Shown here one piece after another: positions 7,357 through 10,961 of a stretch of DNA of 10,961 bases (position 1 is the stretch's first letter; each line of letters begins with the position of its first letter). The DNA is from an uncultured Collinsella sp. (lineage in GTDB: Bacteria > Actinomycetota > Coriobacteriia > Coriobacteriales > Coriobacteriaceae). The translations under genes were made by a program, and so were the position numbers. Location of the stretch: NCBI GenBank assembly GCA_900551665.1, contig URWW01000044.1, positions 1-10,961 on the forward strand, written 5' to 3'. Under the pieces are notes generated by a model. It saw only the letters and a list, made by a program, of their open reading frames with translations. It did not search any database and was not told the origin of the DNA.

Positions 7357-7527
7357 CTAGTCCCAGAAGCTGTCCTCGTCGTCGCCCTTGGGACCACGGT
7401 CGACGTACATCTTGTGGGTGCGCTTTTCCAGGATGAAGGCCGCGATGCCGAAGATGACGATACCCGCGAAGAACAAGACGCCGACGCCCAGGCGGGTGCC
7501 GAAGAGGAAGTTGAAGAGCTGATCCAT
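7357..7527 (-). CDS. Small single-pass membrane protein, unknown function
   Basis: I do not recognise this 56-residue protein. It starts MDQLFNFLFGTRLG, then has one strongly hydrophobic segment at about residues 14-33 rich in Gly, Val, Ile and Phe. A basic patch (LEKRTHKMYVDRG) follows, and the end is acidic and aromatic (DDEDSFWD). The positive patch after the helix suggests an N-out, C-in orientation; this is inference. Support for a real gene comes from AGGA 7 nt before the ATG on the minus strand, a T-tailed terminator 55 nt after the stop codon, and its place in an otherwise empty gap. It is convergent with tsaB-rimI-tsaD and divergent from serS. It may be a small stress or envelope-associated protein, but the sequence does not say. 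Confidence 0.62.
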   Translation of the reverse strand: MDQLFNFLFGTRLGVGVLFFAGIVIFGIAAFILEKRTHKMYVDRGPKGDDEDSFWD

Positions 7528-7575
7528 TGCGCTGTCCTGCTTTCTTGCTGGAATACATGGCGAAATACGCTCACC

Positions 7576-7585
7576 AGTATATACT
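7576..7585. promoter_or_regulatory. Palindromic -10-like element between divergent genes
   Basis: AGTATATACT is a perfect 10-bp palindrome that reads TATACT on both strands. The minus-strand reading lies 49 nt before the small membrane gene. The plus-strand reading lies 115 nt before serS. Clear -35 boxes are not visible at 17 bp on either side. A symmetric -10 that serves both directions is a known arrangement in bacteria, and here it fits the divergent gene pair. Confidence 0.4.
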
Positions 7586-7607
7586 TGCACTGCACCAACA
7601 TGCATCG

Positions 7608-7675
7608 CATCGCGATTTCCCCGCGATGAGTCGCCGCGCCGTGGCCCAGATCGCCCGGGCCGCGGCGATGATTTT
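7608..7675 (+). other. Structured serS leader: two adjacent hairpins and a T run
   Basis: CATCGCG (7608-7614) pairs with CGCGATG (7622-7628) around a 7-nt loop. Directly after, CGCCGC (7632-7637) plus GGCCC (7643-7647) pair with GGGCC plus GCGGCG (7657-7667), leaving a 5-nt bulge and a 9-nt loop. ATTTT follows at 7671-7675, 25 nt before the serS start. The second stem could act as an attenuator or leader terminator. There is no T-box signature, so any control would be of another kind. Confidence 0.4.
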
Positions 7676-7699
7676 ATGAGAGATGAACACGGAGGGATT

Positions 7700-8992
7700 A
7701 TGCTCGACATCAAATTCGTTCGCGAGAACCCCGAGGCGCTCGACGCCGCCATGGCGAACCGCCAGGGCTCCTGGGACCGTGAGCGCTTCTTCGCGCTCGA
7801 TGAGGAGCGCCGCTCCGTCATCGCAGAGGTCGAGGACCTGCAGGCTACCCGCAACGCCGAGTCCAAGAAGATCGGCGTCCTCATGAAGGAGGGCAAGCGC
7901 GACGAGGCCGAGGCCGCCAAGGATGCTGTTCGCCAGGTCAACGAGAAGATCGAGGTGCTCGGCGCGCGCCGTGCCGAACTCGACGCCGAGGTCTCCGACT
8001 TCATGGCCCGCATCCCCAACATCCCGGCCGACGTCACGCCCGTGGGCAAGGATGAGAACGAGAACCCCGAGCGCCGTCGCGTGGGCGAACCCCGCGACTT
8101 CGCCGCCGAGGGCTTTGAGCCCAAGGCCCATTGGGACCTGGGTGTCGAGACCGGCATCCTGGACTTCGACCGCGGCGCCAAGCTTTCCGGTGCTCGCTTC
8201 ACCGTGCTCTCCGGCGCCGGCGCCACGCTCGACCGTGCGCTGCAGAACTTCTTCCTGGACACCCACATCTCCCGCGGCTTCACCGAGTTTATCCCGCCGG
8301 TCATCGTCAACCGCGAGATCATGTATGGCACCGGCCAGCTGCCCAAGTTCGAGGACGACGCCTATCACACCGGCGAGGACCAGTTCCTGATCCCGACCGC
8401 CGAGGTCGCCCTCACCAACCTGCACGCCGGTGAGGTGCTCGACGCCTCCCAGCTGCCGCTGCGCTACACCGCGGGCACCCCGTGCTTCCGCGAGGAGGCT
8501 GGTTCTGCCGGTCGCGACACCCGCGGCATCATCCGTCAGCACCAGTTCACCAAGGTGGAGATGGTCAAGTTCGCCAAGCCCGAGGAGTCCGACGACGAGC
8601 TCGAGAGCATGGTGGCCGAGGCCGAGTTCATCCTGCAGCAGCTCGGCCTGCCGTATCGCGTGATTTCCCTGTGCACTGGCGACCTGGGCTTCTCCGCCCG
8701 TCAGACCTACGACATCGAGGTTTGGCTGCCGAGCTACAACGCGTACAAGGAGATCTCCTCCTGCTCCAACTGCGGCGACTTCCAGGCCCGTCGCGCGAAC
8801 ATCAAGTACCGCGACCCCGAGAACTTCAAGGGCCAGCGCTTCGTGCACACCCTGAACGGCTCCGGCCTGCCCACCGGTCGTACCATGGCCGCGATCATGG
8901 AGAACTACCAGAACGCCGACGGCTCCATCACGGTGCCCGAGGTGCTGCGCCCCTACATGGGCGGCATCGAGCGCATCGAGCCGCTGGCGTAA
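7700..8992 (+). CDS. serS: Seryl-tRNA synthetase (class II)
   Basis: SerRS charges tRNA-Ser, and also tRNA-Sec where present, with serine. Residues about 1-110 form the N-terminal helical hairpin. It begins MLDIKFVRENPEALDAAM and is rich in charged heptad-like sequence, as expected for the tRNA-binding coiled coil. The catalytic core has the serine-specific TAE block (233-235) and class II motif 2 with FREEAGSAGRDTRG (263-276). Motif 3 is GSGLPTGR with Arg394. The 430 residues match the family. The ATG at 7700 is chosen because GGAGGG (7691-7696) lies just before it and the product then starts in the canonical way. An in-frame ATG at 7676 lacks a binding site. The gene is monocistronic: divergent from the small membrane gene and followed by a terminator. 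Confidence 0.98.
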   Translation: MLDIKFVRENPEALDAAMANRQGSWDRERFFALDEERRSVIAEVEDLQATRNAESKKIGVLMKEGKRDEAEAAKDAVRQVNEKIEVLGARRAELDAEVSDFMARIPNIPADVTPVGKDENENPERRRVGEPRDFAAEGFEPKAHWDLGVETGILDFDRGAKLSGARFTVLSGAGATLDRALQNFFLDTHISRGFTEFIPPVIVNREIMYGTGQLPKFEDDAYHTGEDQFLIPTAEVALTNLHAGEVLDASQLPLRYTAGTPCFREEAGSAGRDTRGIIRQHQFTKVEMVKFAKPEESDDELESMVAEAEFILQQLGLPYRVISLCTGDLGFSARQTYDIEVWLPSYNAYKEISSCSNCGDFQARRANIKYRDPENFKGQRFVHTLNGSGLPTGRTMAAIMENYQNADGSITVPEVLRPYMGGIERIEPLA

Positions 8993-9020
8993 GGCCGCAT
9001 AGATCACGGTGACCCTTATG

Positions 9021-9052
9021 GACGCCCGCTCGTGTATCCGGGCGGGCGTCTT
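9021..9052 (+). terminator. Terminator hairpin after serS
   Basis: GACGCCCGCTCG (9021-9032) pairs with CGGGCGGGCGTC (9039-9050) over twelve positions, with one T-G wobble, around the loop TGTATC. Only two T residues follow, so the U tract is weak. The stem is very stable and sits 28 nt after the serS stop codon, so a terminator role is likely. Confidence 0.65.
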
Positions 9053-9059
9053 GCGTATG

Positions 9060-9100
9060 GGGCGCAGGTGCATCGTGGTGCATTGCGCCCGTGATATGAT
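9060..9100 (+). promoter_or_regulatory. Extended -10 promoter with direct-repeat operator candidate
   Basis: TGATATGAT (9092-9100) is an extended -10 element, 44 nt before the flavodiiron gene. The -35 region at 9072-9077 is poor. It is covered by two direct repeats GGTGCAT (9067-9073 and 9077-9083), exactly one DNA turn apart. GGGCGCA (9060-9066) and TGCGCCC (9084-9090) flank them as an inverted repeat. A weak -35 overlapped by phased repeats suggests a regulated promoter, perhaps activator-dependent. The regulator cannot be named from sequence. Confidence 0.55.
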
Positions 9101-9143
9101 GCTTAGATGAACACATCGCGTTGCATGGGAGAGAGGAACCGAC

Positions 9144-10328
9144 ATGCTGAACGCTATTGAGATCTCGCCGAAGGTTTGGTGGGTTGGCGGCATCGATTGG
9201 AACGAGCGCCTGTTCCACGGCTATACCACCGAGCGCGGCATCACCTATAACGCCTACCTCATCATGGATGAGAAGATCACCTTGATCGACACGTGCAAGG
9301 CGACGTTTGCCGATGAGCTCGTGCAGCGTATCTCGCAGGTCGTCGACCCCGCCAAGATCGATGTGGTCATCACCAACCATGTCGAGATGGATCACTCCGG
9401 CTCCCTGCCCGTGATCCACAAAATCGCCCCCAACGCCGAGATCTACGCTTCCGCCGGTGCCGGCGTCAACGAGCTTCGCGCCCACTTTGGTATCGAGGCC
9501 ACGCCCGTGAAGACGGGCGACACCCTCTGCATCGGCGAGCGCACCCTGAGCTTCGTGACCACCCCGATGGTCCACTGGCCCGACAACATGGTCACCTATT
9601 CGGACGTCGATCAGATCCTGTTCTCCAACGACGCTTTCGGCCAGCATTTCGCCACCACCAAGCGCTTCGACGACGAGAACGATCTGTGCGAGGTCATGAA
9701 GCAGGCCAAGAAGTACTATGCCAACATCGTGCTGCCCTATGGCATGCAGGCAGGCCGTGCCCTCGCGGCCGTCAAGGGACTCGATCTCAAGATGATCGCC
9801 CCCAGCCACGGCTGCATCTGGCGCTCGCACATCGAAGACATCCTCGCCAAGTACGAGGCTTGGACCGCCAATCAGACCGAGGAGAAGGCCGTCGTGGTCT
9901 TCGATTCCATGTGGCACTCCACCGAGGCGATGGCGCGCGAAATCTGCGATGCGTTCATCGCCGAGGATATTCCCGCACAGCTGGTCGACGTGAAGCACAC
10001 GCACATCTCCGACATCATGCTCTACATGTGCGACGCCAAGTACGTCGCCGTCGGCTCCCCGACCCTCAATTCCAACATGCTGCCCACCGTGGCGAGCTTC
10101 CTCACCTACATGCGCGGCCTGTCGCCCAAGAACGAGCACCGTATCGGCCTGGCCTTCGGCTCCTACGGTTGGGCGCCGCTGGGACCCAAGCAGGTCTACG
10201 CCGAGCTTGAAAACGCCAAGTTCCAGCTCCCTGTCCCCGTGGTGACCCAGCAATGGGTCCCGTCCGCGGAGAATCTGGCCGAGTTGCAGGACACCGTCCG
10301 CAAGATGATCGAGGCCGCCCGGGCCTGA
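9144..10328 (+). CDS. fprA: A-type flavodiiron protein (FprA family), O2/NO reductase
   Basis: Flavodiiron proteins reduce oxygen to water or nitric oxide to nitrous oxide in the cytosol and protect anaerobes. Residues about 1-250 form the metallo-beta-lactamase-like domain. Its diiron ligands are His79, Glu81, Asp83 and His84 (NHVEMDHSG), His144, Asp163 and His222, all present and with family spacing. Residues about 251-394 form the flavodoxin domain, with the FMN phosphate loop FDSMWHSTEAMA and the later GSYGWAPLGPKQV. At 394 residues this is the simple class A form without a rubredoxin or reductase domain, so a separate electron donor is required. GAGAGGA (9131-9137) lies 6 nt before the ATG. 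It stands alone behind its own promoter. Whether O2 or NO is the main substrate cannot be told from sequence. Confidence 0.95.
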   Translation: MLNAIEISPKVWWVGGIDWNERLFHGYTTERGITYNAYLIMDEKITLIDTCKATFADELVQRISQVVDPAKIDVVITNHVEMDHSGSLPVIHKIAPNAEIYASAGAGVNELRAHFGIEATPVKTGDTLCIGERTLSFVTTPMVHWPDNMVTYSDVDQILFSNDAFGQHFATTKRFDDENDLCEVMKQAKKYYANIVLPYGMQAGRALAAVKGLDLKMIAPSHGCIWRSHIEDILAKYEAWTANQTEEKAVVVFDSMWHSTEAMAREICDAFIAEDIPAQLVDVKHTHISDIMLYMCDAKYVAVGSPTLNSNMLPTVASFLTYMRGLSPKNEHRIGLAFGSYGWAPLGPKQVYAELENAKFQLPVPVVTQQWVPSAENLAELQDTVRKMIEAARA

Positions 10329-10402
10329 TCGGATCGCGATGGAGATTCGCGCGCATGAGCCATCCCCGTCCCATGAGGTCGAGGGGGCGCATGCGCGCTT
10401 CG

Positions 10403-10408
10403 TATAAT
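10403..10408 (+). promoter_or_regulatory. Consensus -10 box for the MurE-type gene
   Basis: TATAAT is a perfect -10 hexamer 67 nt before the next start codon. No clear -35 is visible at 16-18 bp upstream. A 10-bp palindrome GCGCATGCGC (10387-10396) lies in the spacer and could be an operator or chance. No convincing terminator is seen between the flavodiiron gene and this point, so read-through is also possible. Confidence 0.55.
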
Positions 10409-10475
10409 GGTGGTCACGTCTGCCGTCCGTGCGCCGTGCGTGCGCGGGCGGCCTTGTTGTTTGAGGAGCGATTCG

Positions 10476-10961
10476 ATGACGGGTTCTTCTATGGGTTACC
10501 ACGGTCTTGGGGAATGCCTCGAGGTGCTTGCGGCCGGAGGCGTTTCCGCTCGCCTCGCGGGCGATGAGCCGTCTGTGCGCGGAATGGCGATCGATTCGCG
10601 CATCGTCGGGGAAGACAATCTGTTCGTGTGCAAAGGCGCCGGATTCAGACCTTGTTTTCTCGAGCGTGCCGTCGCCGGCGGTGCCGCTGCGTACCTGTGC
10701 CAAGGTGTCGGCGATGGATTGACGGCGCCGTCCGAGCTGACGGCGGTCGCTCCGGGCACGCCTGTCATCGCGGTCGATGATGTGAGGCGCGCTATGGCGC
10801 TGTTGGCGCCGGTGCTGTACGGGCACCCCGATCGCGACCTCGAGATCGTCGGCATCACGGGCACCAAGGGCAAATCGACGGTCGCCTACATGCTTCGCTC
10901 CATACTGCTCGCCGCAGGGATCGAGCCGTCGATTCTGGGTTCCATCCAGACGGACGACGGT
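10476..10961 (+). CDS. murE: MurE-type UDP-MurNAc-peptide ligase, N-terminal part (cut by window end)
   Basis: The first 162 codons are present and the reading frame is open to the last base. MurE adds the third amino acid (diaminopimelate, lysine or ornithine, by species) to UDP-MurNAc-L-Ala-D-Glu in the cytosol. Residues about 8-110 match the Mur ligase N-terminal domain, with AIDSRIVGEDNLFV, a FLERAVAGGAAAY block and the VDDVRRAMALLA helix. The P-loop GITGTKGKST lies at 126-135, with Lys133 for ATP. The Thr-Lys-Gly-Lys form is typical of MurE, but a MurE-like paralogue cannot be excluded because the specificity region is missing. GAGGAG (10463-10468) lies 7 nt before the ATG. It contributes to wall synthesis like alr, but from a separate transcript. 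Confidence 0.85.
   Translation, partial: MTGSSMGYHGLGECLEVLAAGGVSARLAGDEPSVRGMAIDSRIVGEDNLFVCKGAGFRPCFLERAVAGGAAAYLCQGVGDGLTAPSELTAVAPGTPVIAVDDVRRAMALLAPVLYGHPDRDLEIVGITGTKGKSTVAYMLRSILLAAGIEPSILGSIQTDDG

Noticed and set aside
7528..7699. T-box riboswitch before serS
   Set aside because: The leader after the likely start is only about 115 nt and lacks the conserved T-box sequence and the antiterminator core, so this class is not supported.
7676..7699. Upstream in-frame ATG as serS start
   Set aside because: It has no ribosome binding site and adds eight residues before the canonical MLDIKF start. The ATG at 7700 has GGAGGG just before it.
10335..10351. Short hairpin after the flavodiiron gene as terminator
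   Set aside because: The stem CGCGA/TCGCG has only five pairs and no T run, too weak to call.
10387..10396. GCGCATGCGC palindrome as an operator for the MurE-type gene
   Set aside because: In GC-rich DNA such self-complementary GCGC strings are frequent. Position in the promoter spacer is the only support, so it is mentioned only with the promoter.

Overview
The window is 11 kb of GC-rich, tightly packed bacterial chromosome that carries housekeeping genes. Protein sequence, gene order and the anaerobic flavodiiron gene suggest an anaerobic actinobacterium of the Coriobacteriia, close to Collinsella. This is inference from recognition and was not checked by search. Nothing indicates a phage, plasmid, CRISPR array, insertion sequence or RNA gene.

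Positions 1-188 hold a strong terminator for an upstream gene outside the window, a second hairpin and the probable acpS promoter. From 189 to 7245 six genes run on the plus strand with gaps of 0 to 54 nt and look like one operon. They are acpS (carrier-protein activation), nnr (NAD(P)HX repair), alr (D-alanine for the wall), an Fe-S uracil-DNA glycosylase, tsaE, and an 811-residue fusion TsaB-RimI-TsaD. The last two hold the TsaB, TsaD and TsaE parts of the t6A37 tRNA modification machinery, plus the acetyltransferase for ribosomal protein S18. Only the TsaC/Sua5 step is missing here. The order alr-tsaE-tsaB-rimI-tsaD is the classical actinobacterial order, here with the last three genes joined. 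A palindrome resembling a short interspersed repeat lies between tsaE and the fusion.

From 7262 to 7527 a small minus-strand gene encodes a 56-residue single-pass membrane protein with its own terminator. A perfectly palindromic -10-like element (7576-7585) separates it from the divergent serS (7700-8992), which has a structured leader. A hairpin terminator follows serS.

From 9060 a clear extended -10 promoter with two 10-bp-spaced direct repeats drives an A-type flavodiiron protein (9144-10328), an O2/NO-scavenging enzyme. The right edge holds a TATAAT promoter and the first 162 codons of a MurE-type Mur ligase that runs out of the window.

I see no wholly new system. The most notable points are the triple fusion, the AcpS C-terminal tail, the small membrane gene with its symmetric promoter, the palindromic repeat inside the operon and the possible operator upstream of the flavodiiron gene.
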